In this document: one piece after another, positions 50,301 to 62,219 of the stretch | Position numbering within the stretch: the first letter of the stretch is position 1 | Layout: the number at the start of each line of letters is the position of its first letter | NCBI GenBank assembly: GCA_907163375.1 | Contig: CAJQUW010005287.1 | Coordinates: forward strand, 1-64,000 | Length of the DNA: 64,000 nt | Direction of reading: 5' to 3' | Origin: Prostheceraeus crozeri | Taxonomy: Eukaryota; Platyhelminthes; Polycladida; Euryleptidae | Position numbers and translations under genes: made by a program | Notes under the pieces: generated by a model | Seen by the model: the letters and a program-made list of their open reading frames with translations, nothing else | Databases searched by the model: none | Told to the model about the DNA's origin: nothing

Positions 50301-50855
50301 TAAAGAAATATTATTAGTCACATGATATATTTTAAAAACCTGAAAGATGGATAAAATTCATGAATTTGAAATTCTCAACTTTTATGATTTTTGGTGTCCT
50401 TGAACGGTCATGATTTAAGCAATGAAAATAGAACCGAAGGTTCTAGGGCTTCGCCCGATTGTAATTCTCAAATTTTGAGATTCTTAACTTTTATGATTTT
50501 TTCGGTGTCCTTGAACGGTCATGATTTTCAAAGTAAAAAAATGATCTTAATCTCAAATTTGTGATTCTTAACTTTTATGATTTTCGGTGTCCTTGAACGG
50601 TCATGATTTTGGGGGTGAAAATTGTAATTCTCAAATTTGAGATTTTGAAAAATTTGAAAATTGGGTATTTTTAAAAACGCCCAAATTTTCGCCCTTCGGC
50701 CTTCGGCCACGTGAAATTTGAAGTCTACCTAAATTTTTGAAATTTTTGAAATTTTGATTTTTTGAAAAAAAACCGCAAAAGTGTGACATCCGGCGCAAGC
50801 GAAGCGAAGCAAAGCGAAGCGAAGCGTCGCGCCGGATGTCACACTATATACTACT
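50300..50855 (-). repeat. Polinton right terminal inverted repeat
   Basis: Reverse complement of 33,259-33,814, with the same terminal hairpin (arms 50,781-50,796 and 50,829-50,844) and GC hairpins at 50,431-50,456. Confidence 0.95.
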
Positions 50856-50857
50856 CT

Positions 50858-50917
50858 GGTGACAAACATAATGCACACGTATTGCTGTCACTTGTTAAGT
50901 ATGCGTATCGCATTTAA
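50858..50917 (+). pseudogene. Possible 3-prime remnant of the interrupted exonuclease-like gene
   Basis: Right next to the Polinton end a 19-codon open stretch reads GDKHNAHVLLSLVKYAYRI, then stops. Its position and the HNA motif suggest it was once joined to the frame ending at 33,258. The usual Asp of an H-x4-D ExoIII motif is not present, so the link is tentative. Confidence 0.3.
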
Positions 50918-50919
50918 GA

Positions 50920-52625
50920 CAGTTAACGAGACAGTTTTTTTGAACGTAGGCTAATTCCAGTACTAAATCATTTCTAGAGCCTATAACTCAAGAAAATTAT
51001 CACGCAATGAAGTAGAGAAGTAGGCACATCTTTATCAGCTAGCTTGGCATGTAATAAAAAACTATTAATTGAGGACTGCTATGCCTGTAGAGGTACCCAG
51101 AAACAAGAATACTAGACATTATTTCAATCATTAGACAGGAGTATGATAATAAGCCAGTTTAGAGGTTAACTTTTAGAAAAATAGGCGTACTACGAAAAAG
51201 CCGGCCTATGCCGGCCCCGGCCTGAAAAATCCGGCCGGCTTCCAGCTCTGATTCATATACAAGTACTACTCTAAAACGTTTAGATGTCTCATTAAAATAC
51301 AATTGGATTTGAATATTTGAATCTATGTCTATGATTGCATTCATTCTTTTGATGTCGAAATCTGCGTATGCATCCATTATTTAATATTCGCGCGCTAAGT
51401 TTCTTAAGCACAAGTCCAAGTGAAATTGGTGCAACATTAAACTCATGAGCTCTTCATTAAGTAGCTAATGAGCTACTTAAGTAGACTCGAACTCAACTAG
51501 CCGTATGAGTATGATGTGCGAGCACAGTACATAACATACAAGGACGAGTGACATGCAAACGCACTTCCTGATCGTTGACATGCAATCGATGCCGTAACAT
51601 GTTCGTGGGATAACTGAAACTTAGTGATTCTTATGGTGTTTTAACACAGTGTAGCTTAAGTTGGCAAGTAGGACTGTATATATACTGTATACAACATATG
51701 CCGTGAATTACAAAATAACGGGACCGAACGTCAGAGGTGGACAGAAGAAGACATGGTGCCACAATGTCAAGAGAGATCTTGAGCCCCTGCATCTGGACCC
51801 TCAATCGACGCAAGACCGAACAGAATGAAGAAGACACATCCATCCCGTCAACCGACACAACCCCAATGTCCAACCCTCGAACCTGGGGAAGAAGAGACAA
51901 TAAACGAAGAGAAAGAGTAAGCAAGTAACTTTCAAGATTCATTCATAAACGCCATATAAGCAGGAAGGTAAGTCGCCATCTTATACATTTCTGGAGTTGA
52001 AGAGAAAATCCCTCGCTCAATTTCTCAAAAATTGACATATTTGAATAATATTGGTTCCGTATTAGGCTGAGGGATTGAAATCTGAGATGGATCATCACAA
52101 AATTATTTTTCTCACCTGCCATATATGGCAATCATGTCGCCATTTTGGATTTGTAGGCCTACAGAAAACTGCCCTCGATGAAAAATTTTGAACTTGTAGG
52201 TCCATACGAACCTACAAAAGTGGAATCTAAGCCGGGTCCTGTTAGACCACTAATTGTTTTCGGGTACACCGTGATATATTTTGTGTCGATATAAATTGTG
52301 CACGAGAGCATGCCCAAATATAATATCATTCTACCCGCCAGAAACAACTTACATTTCCATTTTGATTGCATCTGATCCCTGCATTTGATCGTGATCATGT
52401 GGAATCCTTTCCGCAATTCGGATACTGGAAATATAGAAGACTCATGTTACAATCTTGAAAGAGCCGATGTTGTCAGGCGAAATTTGCATTCATGTTGAAC
52501 AGACCTATACAAATCACAAATTTTGCATAAAGTCACTAAGTATAAAACTGTCGGCGTTGATTACACTGACAAACTCCTTACTATAGTCTTACTAAGCAGT
52601 CTCACTTGAGCACCTTCCGTACTCC
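50920..52625. other. Gene-free flanking sequence
   Basis: No supported gene. A GCCGGCC-rich mini-palindrome cluster lies at 51,200-51,240. Confidence 0.45.
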
Positions 52626-52629
52626 GTAA

Positions 52630-53290
52630 TCTAACTGCCATGGTAGACTAACTTATTGACGACTTGAACCTCCTCATGTTGTATTCTCATCTCGATATCA
52701 GGGTCTGCTTCTGTTCCCATGCACATGGCTTTCGTTTTTCCCACATTGATCTGTAGACCGAATGACTGAGCGTCGCTACGAACCCGATCTACGCTCCACT
52801 GAAAGGCCTCCGCACTAACTTCGATCAGTCACTGTCGTCAGCATATCGAATGTCACTAAGTTTTGAACCATAGATCGACACAATCCTTGACAATACCTGA
52901 GAATCCTGGAGCACGCGCTCCAAATAGATGATGAAGCGGAGAGGCGAAAATGGGTCCCGTTGCTGAACGCCTTTCTTTTGGTTGAACCAGTGGCTGCAGT
53001 GCGCATTGCTGCAGCCACTTTGATATGCACTTTGGATCACTCTATTGAGTTTTACCGGCACTCCTTAAGACTTGAGGATCTTCACATGATATCCTGTCTG
53101 ACGCTGTCAAACGCCTTTCTAAAATCAATGAAGCAGTGCCAAATCTCTCTCTCTCCTACTTTCCACTCAGCGCTTCTTCCCGTAACCGCAGTGTGAGAAT
53201 CTGCTGTACTGTACGTCTGTCGCGTCGGAATCCATTCTGTCTTTCTCCATCCCAGAAACGCCTTCTTCTCAGAGAGGACCTTCTCCATCT
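52630..53290 (-). pseudogene. Reverse transcriptase fragment of a dead LINE
   Basis: Minus-strand pieces in two frames show HCFIDFRKAFDSVRQDIM, then GVQQRDPFSPLRFIIYLERV, IRYADDS, and farther on FGLQINVGKTKAM. These are RT motifs in the right order, with frameshifts between them. It is distinct from the intact LINE at 25-28 kb. Confidence 0.75.
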
Positions 53291-53299
53291 CAGAGGGCC

Positions 53300-53940
53300 C
53301 TTCCCTATCTCCGAGAGGACGTTCTAAATCTCAGAGGCCTTTCCCAATTTCAGAGGTGCCCTCCTCCATCCCAGAAGCGCTCTTTTTGCATTGTAAGAGA
53401 GGTCCTTCTGCACATCTGAGGGCCCTCCTGCATCTTAGAAGGCCTTTCTCAATCTAAGAGGCCTTTCTTCATCTCGGAGGATTTTATGTCTAAGAGGGTC
53501 CGTCCTCTATCTCAGAGGTGATCTCCTATATTTTACAGGGCCATTTCATGATCTCAGATAGGCCTTTCTCAGCATCAGAAGGACACTCCTCCATCTCAAG
53601 GGGCCCTTCTGAATCTCAGATGACCGCCTCCTCTCAATGACAGAGGGACCCTTATCTATCTCAGAGGGTACTTTTTCTATCTAAGATGAGCGCCTCCTCT
53701 TAATCACAGAGGGCCTCTTCTCTATTTGAAAGAGGCCCTTCTGTATCTCAGAGGTGTCCTCCCTCATCCCAGAACCGCCCTCTTCTCATTTCAAGAGAGG
53801 CCTTTTGCATATCAGAGGAGCCCATTCTATCTCAGATGGATCTTCTCCATCTCGCAAGGGAGCCTCTTCTCAATCTCAGAGTTGATCTTCCTTGTCTCAG
53901 AGGGTCCATCCTCGATCTAAAAACGGCCCTTATCAATCTA
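53300..53940. repeat. Degenerate CTCAGAGG-type repeats
   Basis: Imprecise repeats of tctcagagggccctt-like units, without fixed spacing; the worn edge of the array that follows. Confidence 0.7.
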
Positions 53941-55183
53941 AGAGGGCTCATCTCTGAGATATGACCTTCTGCTTCTCTGAGTGGCTGGTCTCTGTCTCAG
54001 AAGGGTCCTTGTCCATCTCAGAGGAGCCCATCTGTTTCTCAGAGTGTGTGGTCTATGTCTCAGAGGGGTCCTTCTCCATCTGAGAGGAGGCCCTCTGTTT
54101 CTCAGAGTGTCTGGTCTGTGTCTCAGAATGGCCCTTGTCCATCTGTGATGAACCCTTCTGTTTCTCAGAGCGGTTGGTCTCTGTCTCAGAAAGGTCCTTT
54201 TCCATCTGAGTGTAGCCCCTCTGTTTCTCACAGCGGTTGGTCTCTGTCTCAGAGGGGTTCTTGTCCATCTGTGATGAGCTCTTCTGTTTCTCAGAGTGTG
54301 TGGCCTCTGTCTCTGAGGGATCCTTATCCATCAGTGAGAAGACCCCCTGTTTCTCCGAGTGGCTGGTATCTGTCTCAGACGGGCCCTTTTCTATCTGAGT
54401 GTAGCCCCTCTGTTTCTCGGAGCGGTTGGTCTCTGTCTCAGAGGGGTCCTTTTCCATTTGAGCGTAGCCCCTCTGTTTCTCAGAGTGTGTGGTCTATGTC
54501 TCAGAAGGGTCCTTGTCCATCTGTGATGAACCCTTCTGTTTCTGAGAGCGGTTGGTCTCTGTCTCAGAAAGGTCCTTTTCCATTTGAGCGTAGCCCCTCT
54601 GTTTCTCAGAGTGTGTGGTCTATGTCTCAGAAGGGTCCTTGTCCATCTGTGATGAACCCTTCTGTTTCTCACAGCGGTTGGTCTCTGTCTCAGAGGGGTT
54701 CTTGTCCATCTGTGATGAGCCCTTCTGTTTCTCAGAGCAGCTGGTCTCTTTCTCAGAAGGACCTGTTTCTATCTGAGAGGAGCCCATCTGTTTCTCAGAG
54801 CGGCTGGTCTATGTCTCAAAGGGGTCCCTATCCATCTGAGAGGAGCCTATATGTTTCTGACAGCGGTTGGTCTCTGTCTCAGAGGAGCCCTTGTCTATCT
54901 TAGAGGAGCCCTTCTGTTTCTCAGAGTGTGTGGCCTCTGTCTCTGAGGGATCCTTATCCATCAGTGAGAAGACCCCCTGTTTCTCCGAGTGGCTGGTATC
55001 TGTCTCAGAGGGGTCCTTTTCTATCAGAGTGTAGCCCTCTGTTTCTCGGAGCGGTTGGTCTCTGTCTCAGAGGGGTCCTTTTCCATTTGAGTGTAGCCCC
55101 TCTGTTTCTCAGAGTGTGTGGTCTATGTCTCAGAAGGGTCCTTGTCCATCTCAGAGGAGCCCATCTGTTTCTCAGAGCGGTTG
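53941..55183. repeat. 60-bp minisatellite, left part
   Basis: About 20 units of 60 bases with cttctgtttctcagagcggt and tggtctctgtctcagagg. The length is a multiple of three and lacks stops, so frames are open on both strands for hundreds of bases: SVSQSGWSLSQRGP type on plus, DPSETETNRSEKQ type on minus. Continues at 63,408. Confidence 0.92.
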
Positions 55184-55224
55184 CAGGCCTCCCACGCCGT
55201 CTCAGAAAAAAAATTTAGGTTTTT

Positions 55225-56118
55225 TAGAAAATGTCTATCTTCATGTCAGATATAAAAATACGTATAAAATTTTTTGGGTTTATAATTGTTTTCCTATATC
55301 TATGTTTATATACTAAATGTATCATGCAAATCTCTGCATTTTGAATTTATGCCAGTTCAATATTTACATACATTTCACCAAAAATTTTACTGATTGGTGC
55401 TAAATGCATACCGAAACCACCATTTAATTTATGAGTAAGAGCGTGTACCAAACACCTAATCTTGCAATTGGACCAACCCCTCACCATTTTTATTTGATAA
55501 TTTTCAGTCGGTTCAATGTATATGAAAAAAGTTTAACTAAAGCTATTCAATATGAGAAATTCATGTGTACAAGCAATGTAATCCACTTGTGGACTGCTTA
55601 AAATTATTAGATTATTTTGCTATTCTAGATTTATATTCAGAAAAATGTAAAATCACAAATATTGTCCGAAAAAGTTATAATATTGATGAAATTTCTCATC
55701 AAATATAAAACAAAAAATCAACTTTGGCTAACTACCAAATGATAATATAAGTATCTACGGAATGTAAGGAACGAATTACATGAATGTCTCTTGATTGATA
55801 AATTACAAAAGAAGGATTATCATGTAGTAGCGTCGTTGATGCAAATAATGAGTGATAGTGGACAAAATATTTCAAAATAGCCTCAAAGTATTCCGATGTA
55901 GCCTACATAATTATGATTAAGTCCTGAATATTAGGATAATAACCGTTAAGGACTCTTTTCTTTGACTACCTTTATACTATGATCCAGGTTTAACCGATTG
56001 ATGAATAAACATCATCATATACTATATGGAGAAGGTTTATATCAGAATATCAATATGCTACTTCGACACTAAGTTATTTGCATCATTTCGGTAATTGATT
56101 AAGGAATCTGCACTGCAT
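55225..56118. other. Non-coding 3-prime part of the hAT-like element
   Basis: AT-rich, no gene seen. Confidence 0.5.
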
Positions 56119-59100
56119 TCATAACAAATCACTTCGCCTTTTCTTTAATTGTACAATGTCTTCTGCCAGTTTCCTTTTCCGGTCCATTCCCATTTCGATT
56201 TGTGAACTGGCCATTTGAATTTTCTGAGTGGAGAGAGGAATAGCTCGCATAGCAGTCTGTAGTTTTTGATTACCCTCAACGATAATGTTTTCGGCAACTT
56301 CCATGGCTTGCTCCAGTCGACAAATTTCACCATCGATTTGACATACTTCATTACTTTTCATAGCAACTGGTTGATTGCTTACCTCCGACTCAGCTTCAGA
56401 CAATTTTCGCTTGGCATCAAGATCAGCGTGGTATCGTCTGCGTGAAGCTCGGACAGATCGAATCAAAGTATCGGTGATGGCAAATTTCATCTTTCCACCA
56501 ACTCGGATAAGTTCATCCTTCACATTTCGTAAGGCTATTAAGGTATCCTCATTCAAGGAAGTTCCATGACTTTGAAGAATAGCCTTATTCAAGGAAAATC
56601 CATGTTCGGGTCCAGCATTCCCATGGGATATTGATAGGACACATTTTATTAGAGCTGATAACTGAGGGAACCGGAGACGTCCATTTTCTTTCAAATCAAA
56701 CACAAGTTGCCAATACGCATCAATAGGCTTTTCAAAGTCAATATTGTCATCGTCAATTGTACACCAGTCATTTTCGAGATTTTTCCAGTACGACTTCTGT
56801 TGATAGGAGCTCACAGCAGCTGCCGTCTCCTCGAACCATTCTGATGGAATTGCTGCAGTTTGGTAATCCTGCCATTGACATCTGATCATGTCGCAAATGT
56901 CCTCAATTGCGGTACCACTTGGTACGTTGAAAATTTGCTGAACATCATTGGACAGAGAAGGCAGTATATTGAGGGCCAATCGAGAAACCCCCACCAACGA
57001 TCCTTTTTGGAGTCGTTTTTGAGGGCTGATGAACTGTGCTGATTTTATAATTCTGTTCGACAACGGCAACGTTGACTGCAATTGAGTAACAGCTCTCACA
57101 TAAAATTTCAAGCACCGCTCTTGTACCAACTTTCTCGTTTCGGCGGGAACACTCAGTTGTACCAGGAAAGACATGGCCCGAGTCCCAATATCAATTTTGT
57201 CGACACGTTTATGATGTGTCGTAAAATCAAGAGACGAAAAATCGTTTCCCGAGAGGGGTTTCCTGCTGCCGTCATCAGATGTTTTTGTGATCCATGATTC
57301 TTTCATGAAGTTCTTGGCGATTCCGTATACCAGCGACAGCATCCTGTCATACAAGTGATGAATCATTGGCTTATTGGTTTGGAGCACTCTCACGTAAGTT
57401 TCAAATTCACTTGCAGCAAAGGCCAAAAAGCTAAGGAAGACTTGCGACAAGTCATCATTCAATATCTGCAAAAAGTAAATGAGCAAATTATTTAACTCAT
57501 AAAATCGCAGATTAAGCAATCTTACCGAGAAGCGTAATTACAAGTATCAATTGTTTGAACAGAAACCATCGTTTTTTTAAACATGTGTGTAAACTTTGTG
57601 TAACTCTTAATCTGCTGATTAATTTCTCATTCTGATTATCAATTTCGATTACAATAAACATCTCTCCCTCCCTCTCTCTAGGTCTACCAGTACATCAGTA
57701 TTGCTTCAAGAGAATTCCATTAACTATAGACCCATTTGCATACATTTCAAATGTTCAACTATCAATAGGAAAGACTTGTATCTTCCATGAACAAATCATA
57801 CATTTTAGATCTACATGTATAATAATATTTTATCGTATTTCATTCTATCAGTAGTCTATTCAAGATCAATAGAACGAACTGGAAGATGTTAGTCATAAAG
57901 TAATCAAGTTTCATCTCTCAACTGAGTGCATGCGTAAGATTAATAATACTTCTGACAATAATTTGAAATTATGTTAAGTATTTGTAGCTTAAACCGAAAA
58001 ATTCTTAAAATAACTTCAAACTCACCTTTACAATCCTCTGATATCGATTGGTGTTTTTCACTTCTCTCTTGAAATTAGCTTGTAATGGAATAAAAACAGT
58101 GAAGTACTGCTTTAAGTTTGAATATTGTTCCAAAATTCGCAGACAAGCTTTACGCAAGGAAAGCCATCTCGAGGTTACATGCTTGACAGCGAAATGAGGC
58201 TCTAGATCTGTGAAAGTTTGCATCATCAAGTAGTCCTCTCTACGAGCGGCAGACTGTTTGAAAAAAGCCGAAACATCAGTAACGAATACATCAATATCGA
58301 AATCCATCTCTTCAATTCCTTTACGAAATGCGTTATGGACCTTGTGGAGTGTACATGTCCCTACATCAATTATGCTTGTCTGATGTTTATCGACAAGCTC
58401 TTGACGAAGTCGTCCTTGGAAAGCTTGGTTGACGTTAGGTCCGTCCATCCCAATGTGTAAGAGAAGTTGTGGAGTTGTTTTCATTTTGGTTATCACTTCA
58501 AAGAAATGGTCTATTAGATCATCACTATTACAATGACCGACGAACAATGACGTACAATAGATTGAAATAATCCTATTTTCACTGGGCGACCAGTACTGTA
58601 TGTAAGCATCATATTGCTTCTTCACTTGAGACGTAGTGGTCTCATCAAATTTGAAGGTATATGGTACGTTCTGTAAATCATTCACTTTACATTCAGAAAC
58701 ATACGGAGAAATACCATGCTGAATAACATATTTCACTTTTGTTTCGCCCATTTGGTAGTTCTTGGCAATAAGTGAATCAGGAAATATTTCCTTGTACAAC
58801 TCACTGTCTTCAGTTGCACTAGCTAATGAGTAATTTGATTCAACAAATTTAAGGGCAATCAACGTCTCTGCTTTGGTGACTTTGTACTCGGGCGAAAACA
58901 TAGAAGTTGCAGTAAGTTGAGTATCTTTTCCCATTACCAACTGAGATTGCTTCTTATTTCCAGCACTTTTCTGGAATATGCTGACTGCTTTCTGGTGTTT
59001 TACACCCTTTTCGTGCAATTTTATCTGCGCAGCGCCCGATTTATCGATCTTAAACGATTTCGAACAGTATGTACACATCGCAGAATACTTGTCCGCACTA

Positions 59101-59174
59101 CATGGCTTGATAAATGGAAATTCCTTTTCCCAGTTAACACAATACGAAGTAATACTGTGACTTCGGTCCGACAT
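56119..59174 (-). CDS. hAT-family (ZBED-like) transposase, two exons
   Basis: Exon 1 runs from MSDRSHSITSY at 59,174 to 58,026, ending GTAAAG before GTGAGT. The intron is 58,025-57,466, with acceptor tttttgcag. Exon 2 runs from 57,465 to 56,119 in frame, giving about 830 residues. Near the N-terminus, C-TYC and a later H...H spacing form a BED-like zinc finger (MCTYCSKSFKI). FKFDETT at about 175 may hold a catalytic acid. Exon 2 holds the hAT dimerisation region, ISHGNAGPEHGFSLNKAIL. A lysine-rich C-terminus ends the protein. An acceptor-like ttttcag before the ATG suggests a further leader intron. Uninterrupted exons suggest a young element or a domesticated gene. Confidence 0.85.
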
Positions 59175-59279
59175 GTTGTTTCTGAAAAGCAAAAAATAAT
59201 TATCTTCACAATTGTACAATTTCTTTAAATTGATAAATTCAAATAAAATACAGAGTCGTACGTAAATTTGCAAACACAT

Positions 59280-60479
59280 GTATAGGGGTCAATACACGTA
59301 AAATGTTCACTAAGGCAAAAAATTTAGATTCGTACTTTGACATTGATTTTTTGTGGTGATAATACATACCCTGAAGAATATAAGACTTGAGTAGCTTGAT
59401 GTTTGGAGATACTATAGAACAGTTTAAGTTATTTGAGAAAGTGTTTTATAAGGAAAGTGAACATGACCTATTTTCAATGTAACCTTTCATCCAAGATTTA
59501 TTGCGAAAAGAAGCATTCAAATCAGCTTGTGTTTATTTACTTTATAACTTCAGTTTAGTAGCTTAAATGGCGGGATGTCTATCTTTTTCTATTCATGCCG
59601 ATCTGTTAAACATCTTTAGTCGCACGAATAGTATATCTACAGGGTGTCACACTATTGATATGCGGTGGACAAGTAGAGATAATTCAAATAATCACTGTAT
59701 CAGCATGTGAATGATTTGTTTTTATGCATTTAAATCATCGTATCATGGAAATAGTCTGTCTACCGTGTGCCACATAATTGATATGTGGCGGAGCGTGAAA
59801 TCATAAATTCAATATGAGGTACCTGAAAAGATAAGTTTTCAAGTTACGCAAACAAAAATTCTCTGAGATGGCGTTCCTGACACGCACTTTAGTAATTTTA
59901 AGTCGTTTAACATTATGTCAATCCACATCAAAAGGCGATGTATCAATTTATAAAAATATCAAATTTTCTCGAAAGTGGGGTACCTTGGACCACCGTATTT
60001 TGCTGGGTAATGTTTACCAACATTTTTTAGCAGTATGCCTTAAATCATAGGAAAAACAATCATAAATCATAAAACCTACATCTTTGCATTTTGCATACAG
60101 TTTAAGATCAGTGGAGATTGAGCCTTTTTCCAAAACTGGTATTCATGCAATGGACAAATCACTGGTGCTGCGAAGATTCCCGAACAGTACTATTTCTTTG
60201 ACCACTTATGAACGTGAAACTTATGAAAATCCACAGCAAAGTTTACTTTAAGATCTAAGTTGTAAATTTGATTTCAAATCACGACATTACTAACAGTCGA
60301 AGCAAGTCTTGTGGGGAAACATGTATGATGAGGTAATTGAATTATGATGCTGAGCATATTCAAGACTAGACAAGTATTCATACTGTAAGCTATGCAGTAA
60401 ACGTCAAATATGAAACTCAAATATACCGGTATATACATATAAATTCCAAAATGAACAGAAAAAACAATGTTCATATATA
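59280..60479. other. Gene-free segment of the hAT-like element
   Basis: No coding signal; may hold the transposase promoter on the minus strand. Confidence 0.45.
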
Positions 60480-62217
60480 CGTGGTGTGATCCAAAATGTC
60501 CCGGACTAACCTACTTGCAGATAACCTGTGATAACGAATACTACTTCAGATGTAAATTTAGGTCTTTAAGGCATGAGAAATATGGTCGCCGAAATTTTTC
60601 CGGTCAGTTTTCTATTTTTAAAAAATATTTTTACATTTTAACATGAATTTCTGTATTTTCTGAATTGATCGAGATCCGATTTGTCTTATTGTTATAGTTA
60701 GATTGATTTTGATTTGTAACTTATTTGACGGATATCTTTGCCATGAATATTGCACGTCTTTTGTTAATTGCTTCATGTGTTACGATATCAATCAGTGAAG
60801 TTCATTCAGCACGCATTCATTAAGAAATCCGTGTCAACGATGGTTCTTTGTTCTATCAGTTTTCATGATGGATGTGACAAGCGTGTCTTCAGTCGAATAT
60901 CGCAGTGTGATACGATACCTCCTGATCCGCGGCTTCGCTAATGGTGACATTCTAAAGGAATTAAGCCTGGCATATGGAAGCAAAGCTCCATCGAGAACTA
61001 CTGCTTATTTCTGGATAAGCGAATTTAAACGCGGAAGACAATCTGTGGAGCAAGATTTTTCAACTGTTGGTCGGCCGCAGGAGATTCCGGAAGAGAAATC
61101 GAGTCAGTGCGATGAAGTGATTACAGCACACAGAAGGATAACCATCCGTGAGTTGTCAAGAGAGTTGCGAATCAGTTATCACTCCTGTCATGACATCATC
61201 GAAAGACTTGGATATCGCAAACTGGCATCACGTTTCGTACCGAAGTTTCTGTCACCTGAAATGAAGGAGAACAGACTTCTGGCGGCACAGTCAAATTTGG
61301 ATCTCCTCGAAATGCACGGAGATCAGTTTCTGAACTGCATCCTTACAGAGGATGAAACACCTTTAAGTTTGTATCTGCCTCAAAGTAAGCGAGAATCTGC
61401 AGAGTGGCGAAAATCAGGCGAGTCTGCCCCTTTGAAAATGCGATCCGGAACATCACATTGCCGGTCGTTGATGCTGACGGTCTTTTGGAACGCTTCGGGA
61501 ATCCAACTGGTTGACTTTGCGGATAAAGGAGTAAGAATCAATAGCGAATATTATTCCAATCTGTTATCTGAAGCGAGGAAGAAAATAAGAAAGCCACGAA
61601 ACATTCCCCTCTACTTGCTTCATGACAATGCTCCGATTCACACCTCGCAGGAGACAACCAATGCCTTAACGAGAAACGGATTTCAACTATTGAGCCATCC
61701 TCCTTATTCACCTGACTTGGCCCCAAGTGACTTCTATCTGTTTAGATTCCTCAAAAAGCATCTTCGTGGACACCATTTTGAATCGCCAGTTGAACTGCGG
61801 GATGCAGTTACTGAGTTTTTTGATTCTTTGACACCGGAATTTTTTCATAAAGCTTTTTGTGAATTGAGACTTCGTTGGCAAAAAGTGACGAATGCTAACG
61901 GCTCATACATTGAAAAGTAAACTGTTTTCTGGAACAAAACATTTGTTTTTCCGTTAATTATTAGTCAGGTTATTAGTGATAGCTTAACTGTCAAGTTAAT
62001 CTAAATATATTAATTCTAAATCGCTAGAATTTATAGGAAAATCTTGAAATTCAGACAAAAATGTTTGAAAATTTTGAAAAAATAGAAAACTGACCGGAAA
62101 AATTTCGGCAACCATATTTCTCATGCCTTAAAGACCTAAATTTACATCTGAAGTAGTATTCGTTATCACAGGTTATCTGCAAGTAGGTTAGTCCGGGACA
62201 TTTTGGATCACACCACG
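60480..62217 (+). mobile_element. Intact mariner-like element, 1,738 bp
   Basis: Ends CGTGGTGTGATCCAAAATGT and its inverse are flanked by TA (60,478-60,479 and 62,218-62,219), the mariner target duplication. The inverted repeats extend about 140 bases inward. It is nested in the hAT-like element. Confidence 0.95.
60865..61920 (+). CDS. Mariner transposase, 351 aa
   Basis: Full-length frame. The N-terminal 110 residues form paired helix-turn-helix DNA-binding domains (FWISEFKRG, GRPQEI linker, TIRELSRELRISY). Catalytic region: ILTEDETPLSLYL with the first Asp, then LHDNAPIHTS with the second, and PPYSPDLAPSDFYLF with the third about 34 residues later, giving the DD34D class. The LAPSDF motif is typical for mariner and SETMAR proteins. 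No stop or frameshift, and intact inverted repeats, so it may be active. Confidence 0.95.
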   Translation: MMDVTSVSSVEYRSVIRYLLIRGFANGDILKELSLAYGSKAPSRTTAYFWISEFKRGRQSVEQDFSTVGRPQEIPEEKSSQCDEVITAHRRITIRELSRELRISYHSCHDIIERLGYRKLASRFVPKFLSPEMKENRLLAAQSNLDLLEMHGDQFLNCILTEDETPLSLYLPQSKRESAEWRKSGESAPLKMRSGTSHCRSLMLTVFWNASGIQLVDFADKGVRINSEYYSNLLSEARKKIRKPRNIPLYLLHDNAPIHTSQETTNALTRNGFQLLSHPPYSPDLAPSDFYLFRFLKKHLRGHHFESPVELRDAVTEFFDSLTPEFFHKAFCELRLRWQKVTNANGSYIEK

Positions 62218-62219
62218 TA

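Larger units (their letters stand above)
33259..50855. mobile_element. Complete Polinton/Maverick (adintovirus-like) element, 17.6 kb
   Basis: Bounded by inverted repeats of about 555 bp that begin AGTAGTATATAGTGTGACAT. Inside are protein-primed family B polymerase, packaging ATPase, major capsid and penton-like proteins, adenain-type protease and a retroviral-type integrase, the defining Polinton set, plus unknowns. Base composition is much more AT-rich than the flanks. No six-base target duplication is visible (cctatt on the left, ctggtg on the right). I count one in-frame stop (45,802) and two frameshifts (about 48,072 and 49,880); all other main genes are open. This is an integrated viral-type element, probably recent but not fully intact as read. 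Confidence 0.97.

Noticed and set aside
54046-54903. 285-codon Ser/Gln-rich protein
   Set aside because: Encoded by the 60-bp minisatellite; the opposite strand is also open, so the frame alone is not evidence of a gene.
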